Of a stretch of DNA of 64,000 nt, positions 11,774 to 22,262 are shown in pieces. The first letter of the stretch is position 1; each line of letters begins with the position of its first letter. Source of the DNA: Gymnopilus junonius (taxonomy: Eukaryota; Basidiomycota; Agaricomycetes; Agaricales; Galerinaceae); the NCBI GenBank assembly GCA_015501075.1, contig JADNYJ010000011.1, positions 372,001 to 436,000 on the forward strand, read 5' to 3'. The notes under the pieces were generated by a model. It was not told the origin of the DNA. It searched no databases and worked only from the letters and a program-made list of their open reading frames with translations. A program made the translations under genes and the position numbers.

Positions 11774-13278
11774 AATCTCATTTTACCTTTGCTGGCTGAG
11801 ATTCTTCTTTCGCTTGTTTAGTCGGATGGTGTCAACGGTGATTTATGTATTTTCCTTATCTTCTAATGAATGACTGAATTGCCTCCTATTCAAAGGCCCT
11901 TTCGAATTAATATCCATGAAATATTGGTGTTTCAATCTCTATTCGAATCTGGTCAGGGCCTGAGTTACTCGCGTCTCTCGGACCGTAGAGGATGTCACTC
12001 AGTATAAGACTGTTCACTGCGCTGAATGAGCGTCCTCATTGCACTCTTCCCCCAACACTTGCTGATATGGTCATGGTCATGGTCATGTGTATCTGCAGGC
12101 GTTGTTGGCTTTGTCCATGCTTTCAAAATCCTCCGATGTCCACCGGAAAGCTCTCTCATCCCTGTGAAATCTTCAAACGGCCTCGAGCATATAGTTCCTT
12201 AACGATGGTACCACTCTAATGCATTTGGTTCTTCCCCTCAAGCAAGCTAATTCGTAATACTACCAGTTGTAATGATTTATTTTCTGGCTCTATACCCGCG
12301 AAAGTCTAGACTCAAGCCTTATTTTCAGGATTCCTCTGATTTAGACTTCTGGCAGCTACTGCCATCCGGCGACGCCAATGAAAATTGCTATCTTTGCTGC
12401 ATAGTGTCTAATCTACCCAAATGTGATTTCCACGGAAGGCACCGTAACGTCACCTCACTTCTACCTTAAGTGTTAGGTATCCCATGCTCTACTCATCGGC
12501 ACTATTTAAGCTCCTACAGAAGACCTTATACTCGTTTCCTCTTTTCCATTTTGGACCCGAGCAGGTCGTGATATTTTTGCCTCTTTCTGAAGCCATCTCA
12601 CAAGTCATTGGTGCGTCTATAATGCGATCAGTGGGTTGAAGTGGCCCTTCCAGGCGTCTATGAAATCATCACAATAAATTGTGAAGAATCAGGAAGCGAT
12701 TATCTGGCGATTATCAATTCAGGCTGGCGATTCTATCTGCGATTCCGAATTGTCGTCCCTTCGCACGCTGTATCATATGGCTCAAGCGTCTGATCATGAG
12801 AACAAGGCGAAGATTAAGCGTAAGAAATAGGGCACAAATGTCAAGAATAAGCTCGAGGCTTGATAGTGGGATAAGATTAGATAACAGCGTGTGTAGATCC
12901 GAGGGATCAGAAAATGGCAACCTGCTGCCTCATTTAACAGCCACCAACACTCGCTACGCGTTGCTGCGACCATCTCGGGCCACCATCGTCGAGGAGAAAC
13001 ACGGGGACGACGACGACGAGAAAGGGCAAAGCTATCAGCGTAAGTTGTCATTATTACCCAAAGAAACCTTCTAGAACGCGTGTACTCAACATGAGGCGTT
13101 CAGGGCTTTCCCGTGAAGTTGTGATTACAGAGAAGGCAGCCTCGCCCACACCATCTGCTGACCTAACTCCTGAAAGTCTCTTTTGCCCCTCCTCCATCGG
13201 CACTTACTCTTTTCTGAATAACCACGACGGTCGATCGGCGCTATCCGTCTCTATCGTCTTTGTTTTGCCCTCTATTCA
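11774..13278. other. Intergenic and probable 5' leader of the 13279 gene
   Basis: About 1.5 kb. A short hexamer repeat (ATGGTC, about three units) lies at 12067-12086. An open frame at 12796-13042 runs into a good donor (GTAAGTTG at about 13043), so part of this region may be a spliced 5' untranslated leader of the next gene. No separate gene is supported. Confidence 0.4.
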
Positions 13279-16200
13279 ATGACAACTCTGCCTGCACATG
13301 TATCGTCGTCAACTACAGTCTCATACAAACCCGATGCCTCCGATTTTGAGCCAGATGACGAATGGAAAAGGCAGCTGCTCGAGAGAATTGACAAGAATAT
13401 GGAATCCATGATTCAGGATGCAAGGGACAGCCAGGCTGCTCAGTTGAGGAAGGCCCCTGTGAGCCATGAGGAGCGCATGCGACTTGAAGCAGAGTACAAG
13501 CAGGCCATGAGCGACATCAAGAAGTTCGCAACTGAGCAGTACAAAGAGGAACTCGAGCGGGAGCGTGGTCAACGCCGTTGGGCTGCCGGTGCTCCAATCC
13601 ACCCCGATTTGAACCGTCTTTTGCAGGAAGAGCAACAAAACATCATGAATAGCATCAAGCAGAGCGCTGATAATTCTGCTGCGAGGAATGCTGGCGAGAG
13701 TCCCACAAAGGAACGACAACCTGGCGGACGAACTGCACCTGTGAACGAGGCTCCTCATGTCGAAGTTCCGGCCCAGCCACCTCCACCTCCACCCCCACCC
13801 CCGCAGCACCAGGAAGACCATGACAAGGCTTCGCTTCCTCCACCGTCTCGTAGCGCTCGCCGCCCCTCAGATGCGAAGAGTACGCTGTCTCGTGATCAGG
13901 ACGTACACCATTCCACTAGCACCCGTCGTCGCCACGGTTCCACTCATGTTCCAACTCATGAACGCCCTTCATTGCCTGACACCTGGATAGCTTCGGATGT
14001 TGTCGAGGAGCCGGAGGAACTTCTTCGTTCTCAATCATCCCGTAGCAAACAGCCGGTCGACAAACCTCCCGCCACGCCTGATAGATGGGAAGGCTCACTG
14101 GGTCGCTCCTCTGGTTCCATACGCTCTGTCGCTTCTGACCGCAGTATTGGCCGTTCACCACCAAAACCCGAGGTGTGGAAACCAACCATAACTCCTGCCG
14201 AGGACAGTGATGCGCCAAAGTTGTATAACCTGGGCAGACGAGGTAGTACCGCAAGCATGAGGTCCACTGGATCTGGGAATAGCCTTCGGCCCTCTATTAC
14301 AGAGACCATACCGGAAAAAGAGGACGATGTTCTGGTGGAAGAACCTCTTGACACGTCGGAACGCGACAACGAGAGGATTCAGGACCAGGAGAAGCGCCAA
14401 TCTACGGAAAAAATGCGCGAAAAGGAGAAGCGACCTACTAGGCGGAGGGAGAGTCGTCCAAGCCCAGTCGACGCCGCAGCACTTCGTCATGACGATTCCT
14501 TGGGCCCTTCGAGCCTTCGTTTCGCTGGGTCACCTTCAGCTACCATGCAATATGCGACATCCCATCTCAAACCTCCCTCATCCAATGCATCATCAATTAA
14601 TCGTGAAGATCGGCATCATATTACCGACAGGCCATCCAAGCCTCCTCAGCCTTATCTGGATACGCGTGACCAGCATTTACCGCCACGCGAACCACCATAT
14701 TTACATAGGGATTCACCATACTCTTCCCGCGACACCCCGGTATCTGCTCGTTCGTCAGCTCCTGCAAGATCGACATATGCCAACGATGACAGGGAGTATC
14801 TGGCACCTCACGGACCCGGTAACAGACCTCTCGGCCCTAAGTCCCCCTTTGTTGGTGACCACGATTACCCGTCTGGTCCACCGTCGTCAGTGTCTCACAA
14901 GTCATCTTTTAACTATGAAGACAGGCGACCTCACCGTGACCGTGACTGGGAGAGAGAACGCGACCGGGACGCGCACTGGGAAGACGACAGGGATCTTCGA
15001 GACAGGGATTATCGGGAACGCGAGAGGGAAAGAGACATGTATCCTGAAGGACGCCACCCTGGTCATTATGGATACTCTGGGCGATCATCTGCTGGCTACC
15101 CAACCCCACCATCAAGTGCCTCTCGGCATGGTTCACTCGACTACCTACCGATGAATGAACTTTACGACGATCGCGACCATCCACGCTATTATCGATCAGC
15201 CCATGATGAATGGGATTACCCGCCGAGAGGGCCTCCTGAAAGTGGGCGCTCTATCCCTGCGCGTCGTCCGTCATATCGAAGGGAAAGAGAAGATCCTGAT
15301 AGACGAATACCTGCTGATGCTGGTATGTATTTTCTGTCTCCAAGTCTGGATGTAAATGAGTAGCTGACGCGACTTGAATAGACAACTACCCTCACTACCC
15401 TCCACTATCGGGAAGCATACCTATACCCCCACGTTCTGTTCATGATCCTGAAGAACCTGCCTGGAAAGGATGGGGTCGTGATCTGCATCGGCAAGACAGC
15501 TATGTCCGTTCTCCGCCGTCCACAGATCACAATCCGCGTCGCCGACCTACTCATCCGCCAATGGTATATCATGGTGATCCCAGGGATAATTCTCCCTATG
15601 GCTCACCAGAAGTTTATCGGCCTCGCCGTCGTTCTGATGAAGACGACGACGATGAATATGACGATGGCATGGAATCAGATCGTGAAGACGGTGGTGCGAT
15701 GCCAAGTGGAAGTGGGAGTGAAGAGGATGACATAGAGGAGGAAGAGGAGGAAGAGGAAGCATCCAAGCGGGAGGTAGAGGCACGGAGGCTTGAGGCAGAG
15801 AAGAAAGCTGCAGATGAACAAATCCGGTTGAAGGAATTGGAACTCAAGCGTCTGAAAGCCGAGGAGGCGCGTTTGGAAGCAGAAACTCTGAGGAGAGAGG
15901 AAGAAATGAGGAAGAAGCAAGAGGAAGTGCGGAAAATGGAGGAGGAGGCCAAGCAGAAGGAGGAAGAGTTTCAGAAGAGAGAGTTGGAGGCTCTGAAGAT
16001 GGACGAGGAGCGCAAGCGCAAGGAGGAAGAGGTCAGGAAAAAGGTGGAGGACGCGAAGAAGAAGGAGAAGGAAGTGAGGAAGAGGGAGCAAGAAGCGAAA
16101 CGGAAAGCTGACGATGCCCAGAAGCTGGAGGAGGAGGCAAGGAGGAAGGAGGAGGAGGCCCGGAAACGTGAGGAAAAGTTGAAAGAAGATGCAGAGAGGA

Positions 16201-17522
16201 CGAGAAGGCTGCAAGAGGAGGCAAAGAGGATTACAGAGGAGGCCAGAGTGGCACAAGAGAATCTCAAGAGGATAGAGGAGGAAACACGGAAGAAGGAAGA
16301 GGAGATCCGACGGAGGGAAGTTGCTTTATTCGCCCGCGAGGAGGAAGTGAAACGGCGCGAAGCTGAGGCCAAGAAGAAGGAAGAAGAGACAAGGAGAAAG
16401 GAGCAGCAGGCGAAGAAATTGGAAGAAGAGGATAAGAGACGTGCAGAGGAGGCTCGACAGAAGGTGGAGAATGCCAAACTAGAGACTGCTAAACAAGAGG
16501 AAGCGAAGGTCAGAGCTGATAGGATTCGCCTTGAACAGGAGAACAAGCGTCAGCAACAAGAAGCTGAACGGCGACGCCATGAAGATGAACTCCTTGGCAT
16601 TGACCCCCGAATTGTAGAAGAGCAGCAGCGTCTATGGAACCAAGTCAAACGCGAGGAGGAATTCCGCAAACGGGCAGAGGACATCAAGCGTCACCGCGAG
16701 GAACGAAAGAGGAACGACAGCTTGGGTCCTGAAAGCGCATGGTCAATTCCAACGCAACCGTCTCCTGGTACATCGCCTGGAATGTCGAGGTCTCCTCAAT
16801 TCAATGGCACGTCCGCTTCGGATAGGAATAGCGGCAACTCTTCTTGGAGCTCTCCTGGATCAGCTTGGACATCTACCACGAAGCCAACTTCGGCCGCTCC
16901 TTCTACTCCTCGTCCACCGACTGCTGTTCCGCCTGCTGGAAAGCCAAGGAATGGTTCCGTCAGTTCAGGCACGTATCCTGCCCCTGGTACTTCGCCACAT
17001 GCAGCTGGGATATCTGAGGCTGAACATATGCGTCGGCAAGCTGAGTTTACTAATCAGCAGCAGGAGAAATTCCGTCGCGAACAGGAGAGGATCGAAGCAG
17101 AAAGGCAGATGCGGGCGGCTGGTAAACCTTTGTCTCGTGAGGACGTCCAGCGAGCATTTGAGCACCACGACCGGCTATGGACTCGGCTACCCACTATTGA
17201 CGAATTGACTTGGAACGATTTCCCTTGGCCAATGTTGAAAGCGCCTTCCAACCCGGATGACATCTCATCGGCTCTGATCAGTGCTTACTTCCAGTCTCCT
17301 CTCTGGCCTGACAAGGAGAAATCTAAGACACCTAAGGATCGCATTAAGGAGCATGTGCGTAGATGGCATCCTGACCGTTTCGAGACCAAGGTGTTACCGC
17401 GAGTCGTCGACAGTGAGAAAGAGAAGGTGAAGTCTGGAGCTGGAAACGTGGCAAGGTACCTCAATGATCTTTTGCGGAAGGAGAACGAGAACAGTAGCAG
17501 TGTTAACATATTCGGCGACTGA
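13279..17522 (+). CDS. 1394-residue coiled-coil protein with C-terminal HPD (J-like) module
   Basis: Two exons, 13279-15322 and 15382-17522, separated by a 59-base GT-AG intron; 1395 codons join in phase. Residues 1-130 are charged helices. A nine-proline run lies near residue 170. Residues 200-740 are Ser/Arg/Pro-rich and disordered, with Arg/Asp dipeptide-like stretches near 560-600. An acidic patch (EEEEEEEE, near residue 800) is followed by an uninterrupted Lys/Glu/Arg coiled coil of about 320 residues (roughly 808-1130). After a Ser/Thr/Pro linker the last 120 residues look folded: HHDRLWTRL, DFPWPML, then KDRIKEHVRRWHPDRFETKV, with the HPD motif at about 1344-1346. HPD-containing helices resemble the J-domain-like part of NFKBIL1-type proteins. 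Function is unknown; scaffold or cytoskeletal linking is inference. A second protein with the same plan lies at 40368-42194. Confidence 0.85.
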
Positions 17523-18601
17523 ACAAGGGACATGATCTGACAACCATGTATGATTTTACTCACCTCATTTTTTACTATGTAGCTTGTTATCATGTACGAT
17601 ACCCCATCTATCCACTATCCAATGTATGAATAACTTTCAAGGAATACGATTTATTATATCATATCTTCTTTAGCATCGCTCAAGTCGTAGTAGGTGTGCG
17701 AGTACTAACCTCCGGGGTGTTGTTCCGGTGAGGAAATGCCCTTCTCGAGTCAAAGTCAAAAACTCTATATGTTGGACACATTGCTGTAGGTTACAATCTT
17801 GGGATTCTTGACGACGCTAATATAGCCCATGAGAGACATTGATTCAGGCTGAGGGTAAGATAGCGCAACTGTTCACTCAGGCAGTAGATATCATATACCC
17901 TACGGTATACTGACTCATCTGTGCTATAGATACTAACGTTGTTAAGGGTATGGCGTCAGTAGTGGTAAAGGGGACGGCTTTCCGCGAGCAGGTTCGATAG
18001 GCATAAGGCCTGCATCTGATAAATGTGGTCCAAGTATATCTTCAAGTTCTTTCTTGTCGTGGAATGCCGAATTGCTTTAATTGCCACTTCGTCCAAGTTT
18101 TCGTCTCCTTGCAGGCGGGTATCTCAAAGGTCAAATCTCCTGGGCTGGAAATATATGAGACTGGCAAGACGTTACTACCAAGATTCCTGAACTTATCCAT
18201 CAGATAGCATCTAAGCATCCTCGCCGTACCGCAATGCATCAGATAGATTGACACAGAAAGCTTGGCAAGCCGTGGCGAGGACGAAGGCATCGCTCCGTTG
18301 AGTCTTCACCAGGCTGATCGATGAGCAGAGCATTCCGTAAGATGTCCCATGTATTAAAAACGACTCACAAGACCTAAAATTGCTCATTCAGGTCTTGAAG
18401 CAGGAAGAAGCCTCCGATTTGCCAGGGAATTCAGGGAGCCATAAGGACCGATGTGGTTCTTGCATGTAACGTCGGCCATGTCCGGGATCGGTATAAACGT
18501 CGTGGATGTTTATAGAGTTGTTCAGAGTCGGGTGGAAGATATACGGCAATATGTTGGTGCGGGAGTGCAGTGGATTGGAGGATACTTAATCGTTTGAGTT
18601 G
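17523..18601. other. Intergenic; one weak relic-like frame
   Basis: Convergent 3' flanks. On the minus strand at 18290-18042 a frame reads LHCGTARMLRC-like and SPGDLTFEIPACKETKTW segments that look somewhat protein-like (first segment appears as MHCGTARMLRCYLMDKF), but there is no identifiable family and no exon support. Otherwise nothing is supported. Confidence 0.35.
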
Positions 18602-19434
18602 CATGATAAGGCAACCACACCGTTTGGGAGGAACTGTCACTTGCTGCCGTTTACGACGTTTCTCTACTTCTCCGAGGTATAATTCAATGACCCCGCCTTC
18701 ATAGGACATCGTTGAGCATTCCGATCTCGGTTTTAACAACGATCCAACTCACCAGTATCAATGTCATATTTAGCACTCGTCTCGATCCAAGTAACATTGT
18801 TGTGCCGGGCTCATCTTTGTCCATTGATTCCTTCAACCTGACGACTGCACAGAGAAGCAGTGAGAAGAGATATGAGAAATTAAATTTACTTTACTGTGAA
18901 AGAAACTCACCTTAAATTCGAATCAATCTTGGAGCCGACGATTATACAGGGAATATTGTCCACGCCAATGAATTCTAATACTTTATCGTATATGGTTTGG
19001 ACCATGTGAAAAGACGTAGATTATGTGATAAAGTAGACAAATAATGTAACCGTGAACTCCAAGTCAGTGCATTGGGAGGAGAATGGAGTACTTATCCTAC
19101 AAACATCATCGTTTCATTCAGATTTGTTCTGTTGTAGAAAAGATAATGAGATGCCTAGCTGACCAGCTGTGTCGACAATCTTACATTCATAATCCGTGCC
19201 GTCGTACGTCAATTTATTGCTATAGCAAAGTCCGTTGAACATCGGATGGTGGTATTCCGTATATAAGTCCCCTATAAGGCGGTTGATTCGTGACGTTTTT
19301 GCCTGTGAAGGAACGATAAGGAAAGAACTAATATTAGCGTGAGAAGGCGAATGCAGATATATATCGCCGTACCTACAGACGGAAAGCCTAGGACTACAAA
19401 TTTTCCTGCCTTGATCTCTAGTACTTGATGCCAT
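18602..19434 (-). pseudogene. Rheb-like small GTPase pseudogene
   Basis: Read on the minus strand from 19434, the pieces line up with a complete Rheb/Ras-type GTPase: P-loop region KFVVLGFPSVGK split by a 70-base intron (19372-19303), the switch region, CKIVDTAGQ, a hydrophobic GYIICLLYH strand, MVQTIYDKVLEFIG, DNIPCIIVGSKID (NKxD changed to SKID), WIETSAK, and a C-terminal basic tail ending CGCLIM, a typical CaaX prenylation box ending at 18602. It is broken: one extra A in each of two A-runs shifts the frame around the P-loop, another shift sits near 19035, the donor after MMF is not GT, an in-frame TGA replaces a codon before the WIETSAK exon, and the stop after the CaaX box has become CAA. 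Rheb normally activates TOR signalling at internal membranes; this copy should not make protein. Confidence 0.75.
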
Positions 19435-19869
19435 ATCGCAAAAGAATTTTAGAAAGAGATGTAAGCTTGTGTCAGTGGCAGTAATTTGAAAGGGTGGATT
19501 TAGGGCGGTGTCCAGGAAAATACAGTTCAGTAACAGTGTTTCGAAGAATTAGAAGATTACAAGAATATCGGCGTGTCTTGAATCTTGATCGCTGATAACT
19601 TGAAGAGTACCCAACGCAGAGGCTCCCAACGTTTCAATTTGAGAGAAATATTAAGCAGTTCCGAATGCCAAAATTTATAGTGCAGAGTGCCAAAAATTTC
19701 AAGGTTTTGGTGCGTATAGAAAGCTGAGGGACTTGAACCAATCAGAGAAATACTTGGAGGGAGGTGAAAGTCAAGTAGAAGTGGTTACGGACTGCCCCTT
19801 ACGTACGCAGCGACGACGCCTATCTTTCTCCCACACTCATTAGCCCGTTTTAGCACTAGCGGGCGTAGG
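19435..19869. other. Intergenic between Rheb-like pseudogene and transposable element
   Basis: About 435 bases upstream of the pseudogene start. No open frame or motif that I can support. Confidence 0.4.
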
Positions 19870-19918
19870 GAAAAGCCAGGACCCTGAAAGTAATAGAGGA
19901 CCCATGAGCCAGAATTTG

Positions 19919-20667
19919 GATAAAAATTGAAGATTTTTCGCCCAATGCCACAGGTCTATGCGGATAAAATTCGTCCTTTTCGAGCCAAAATCCATGATCC
20001 GGTTGTGCGGATAAAAATGGGCTCCGGTCCCCTATCCCTCAGCCAGGTGCGGACAAAATTCACAACCGCGGACTCGAACACCATTACAAGACTTTGAACA
20101 CATTACCAAGTAGACTACGTAGACGTATCTTTGTTACCTTTGTCACAGCTAATTATCCATGTAGTCTCTGCATTTCTGCCTGAAATTTTGGTTGATCGCA
20201 TATCCTCGATTCTATGACAAACCACATCTTCCCTCAGCTGTACTGCTTCGACATCATTCCGGCGACCCTTTTCCTTTGCACCCTGCAGAACGCGCCCATG
20301 GCTTCTGTTGGCGGACAGTTAGGGCTTGAAGTTCATCTGAAGACATTGCTCTCTTCAAAATACTTCGCAGTAAGCTAGAAGGAATAGGAAAGGTGATCAA
20401 AAAATTTAATCAACATAAGAACTCTTTGATTCACGTTGACATGGATGATGAGGACGACGAAATTGATGAATAGTCATCTTTGTTCATGTTGTTCAGTTAG
20501 CATAATCTTTAGAAATATGATACGAGCCTTCTGAAGCACAGAAAATGCGCCCGCAAAGCGGGGGAAGAGAAAAAAAAGTATATTCAGGTTTTTTTCCATG
20601 CCTGATCTGCGGTGCGGATAAAAATGGAGTCCGGCCGAGGATTGAGGCCAAAAACGGATAAAAATCG
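19919..20667. repeat. Subterminal motif repeats of the hAT-like element
   Basis: Copies of a core GGATAAAA(A)T motif occur at about 19919, 19961, 20007 and 20050 (the last reads GGACAAAATT) near the left end and at about 20616 and 20655 near the right end. Two of them continue as ATGG plus CTCCGG or AGTCCGG. Clustered subterminal motifs of this kind are usual transposase-binding sites in hAT elements; that role is inferred. Confidence 0.55.
20330..20473 (+). pseudogene. Relic of a transposon-encoded protein C-terminus
   Basis: Inside the element a frame reads EDIALFKILRSKLEGIGKVI, then KKFNQHKNSLIHVDMDDEDD and a TAG at 20471-20473. A basic helix followed by an acidic tail and stop is typical of a protein C-terminus. 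The same frame is closed by TGA just upstream, with protein-like HPAERAHGFCWRTVRA before that stop. I infer a degraded transposase end from its position; no catalytic motif remains. Confidence 0.4.
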
Positions 20668-20727
20668 CGAAAATTTGGCTATTTTAGATCAGGCCTCCCC
20701 TATTATTTTCAGGGGTCCTGAAAAGCC

Positions 20728-22262
20728 GCCTTCATCATCAAGAGTTCTCTTCGACGTGTTCATAATTCATCTAGTCGTTAAACTTGGTAAATATTCAGTT
20801 GATGCTGGTCTGACTGTCATTTACATAGGGCGATAGATGGAGAACTAGCTCGTTGTGACGAAGACAAGGCATCTACAGGACATGACTCAATGAGCGTAAT
20901 AAGCAGGCAATAGGAACTTGTAAGTACAGCGGAACAAGAACGTTGTACTGTGGCCGTAAGAAAGGGACGATGACATCAAGCGTTGTAAGTTTCTGTCTTA
21001 GTTGCATGTACGCTGCGTCCAAAAAACATTAAAGAATCATAGAACTCGGATCGGACAAATTGCACAGTTGCAACTGCCAAGACCCATGACTTTGAGAAGA
21101 ACTTTCTGAATAGAGAAAATATAGAGAGGTATCTCGGAGGAAGTGCAAGGAAACAAAGTACCAGAGCAACGAGGAAAACCGGGGCGACACGCAAATTCAA
21201 GGGTCTCAAACTCCTTTCAGCGTCTCCGAACTGACGCGGGTCCTGCAGTTCTTAAAAAGTTTGGTTATTGATCATCCTATGAAATCACTTCTGAAGAAAA
21301 ATAACTTGGCCCATCAACGTCAGAAGGTGAAAAAAGTATAAAGGAAGCAGAATGTCGAAAGTCAAAAATACCTGGTCATCATAAATGAAGAGCGACATGA
21401 CGGATCGTATGAGCAAAGGAAGTATGAATATCCTTTTACTCATGACGATCCATTCGGAGATCTAGAGTCAGGGGAAAACGGAGGCGTTATGCAGTACTAC
21501 AAATAGCGTGGCACGGATCAAGGAGCGTCGGGATGCGCTGCATGCGCAGCCAATCAGAAGAGGGCGGTAATTAAGCTACCCGAGCTCCTATGTTTTTAAA
21601 TCAAGAGCTCAAGACCTTTGAACATCGAAAGTTCGAAGAATGGGCAGCATATTGAAACCGGCTCTACGTCTATCCGTAGATCACAATGAAGGGTGCTACT
21701 CTGAAAAATCGATTGGCGATGAAGATCACAAGATTTGATACAGTGCAATAAGGGTTGCCTGCAGGCAGAGTAGCGACGTAAATAGCATACCCCAGATCAT
21801 ATAAATTTCTCGTGCTGTGCGAAATGAAAGCGGCATGTCAGGGAAAGAATAGATTGCAGGTAGACAGAACACCTTGGTATGGAAATAATTGAACATGCAT
21901 AGCGGCGAGCAGTCCGGGTCTCCGAGCAGGTCGGGACCGCAGACGACCCAAGTTGCGGTGTTTTATCGTCGACGAGCACGATGATAGGCTGATTATCGCC
22001 GATATTCTCAGAAATGAGCGCATGTATGTTGAGAGGAGAAAAGGTGGGGCGACATGGACAGAGGAGAAAAGAAATCGAAAAATCATAATGGGCCGAGTTG
22101 AATATTACGCAGGGCGCGTGTGAATTTTGGGGGTACATTTAATGCACCACAACTGGCCATGTTTTTGGGACTTGCGTCGGACCAGGGTCTCATCCTCTTT
22201 TTCTCTTATATTAACCCTCCCAATTCTTTGCTTTCTCGCCCCAATCTTCCCTCTCATCCATC
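20728..22262. other. Intergenic upstream of ATP-citrate lyase
   Basis: About 1.5 kb. A minus-strand frame at 21209-20976 is hydrophobic near its start but short and without exon support. Pyrimidine-rich sequence with a TATATTAA-like stretch lies about 55-60 bases before the ATG at 22263 and probably belongs to the lyase core promoter. Confidence 0.4.

Larger units (their letters stand above)
19870..20727. mobile_element. hAT-like non-autonomous DNA transposon, 842 bp, with 8-bp target duplication
   Basis: The element spans 19878-20719. Its left end (AGGACCCTGAAAGTAATAG) and the reverse complement of its right end (AGGACCCCTGAAAATAATAG) form imperfect terminal inverted repeats of about 25 bases. 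It is flanked by a perfect 8-base direct repeat, GAAAAGCC, at 19870-19877 and 20720-20727. Eight-base target duplications and short inverted repeats are the signature of hAT-type elements. Both subterminal regions carry copies of a GCGGATAAAAATGG-type motif, and the interior keeps a piece that looks like the C-terminus of a protein (20330-20473). There is no complete transposase, so it would depend on another copy. The intact target duplication argues for fairly recent insertion or slow decay. Confidence 0.72.

Noticed and set aside
15675..16546. Long leucine- and serine-rich open frames on the minus strand
   Set aside because: They are antisense shadows of the Lys/Glu coiled coil at 15.7-16.7 kb, where GAG/AAG codons read as CTC/CTT on the other strand.
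17985..18010. GGTTCGAT as a possible tRNA B box
   Set aside because: The remaining B-box consensus and any cloverleaf or A box at the right distance are missing.
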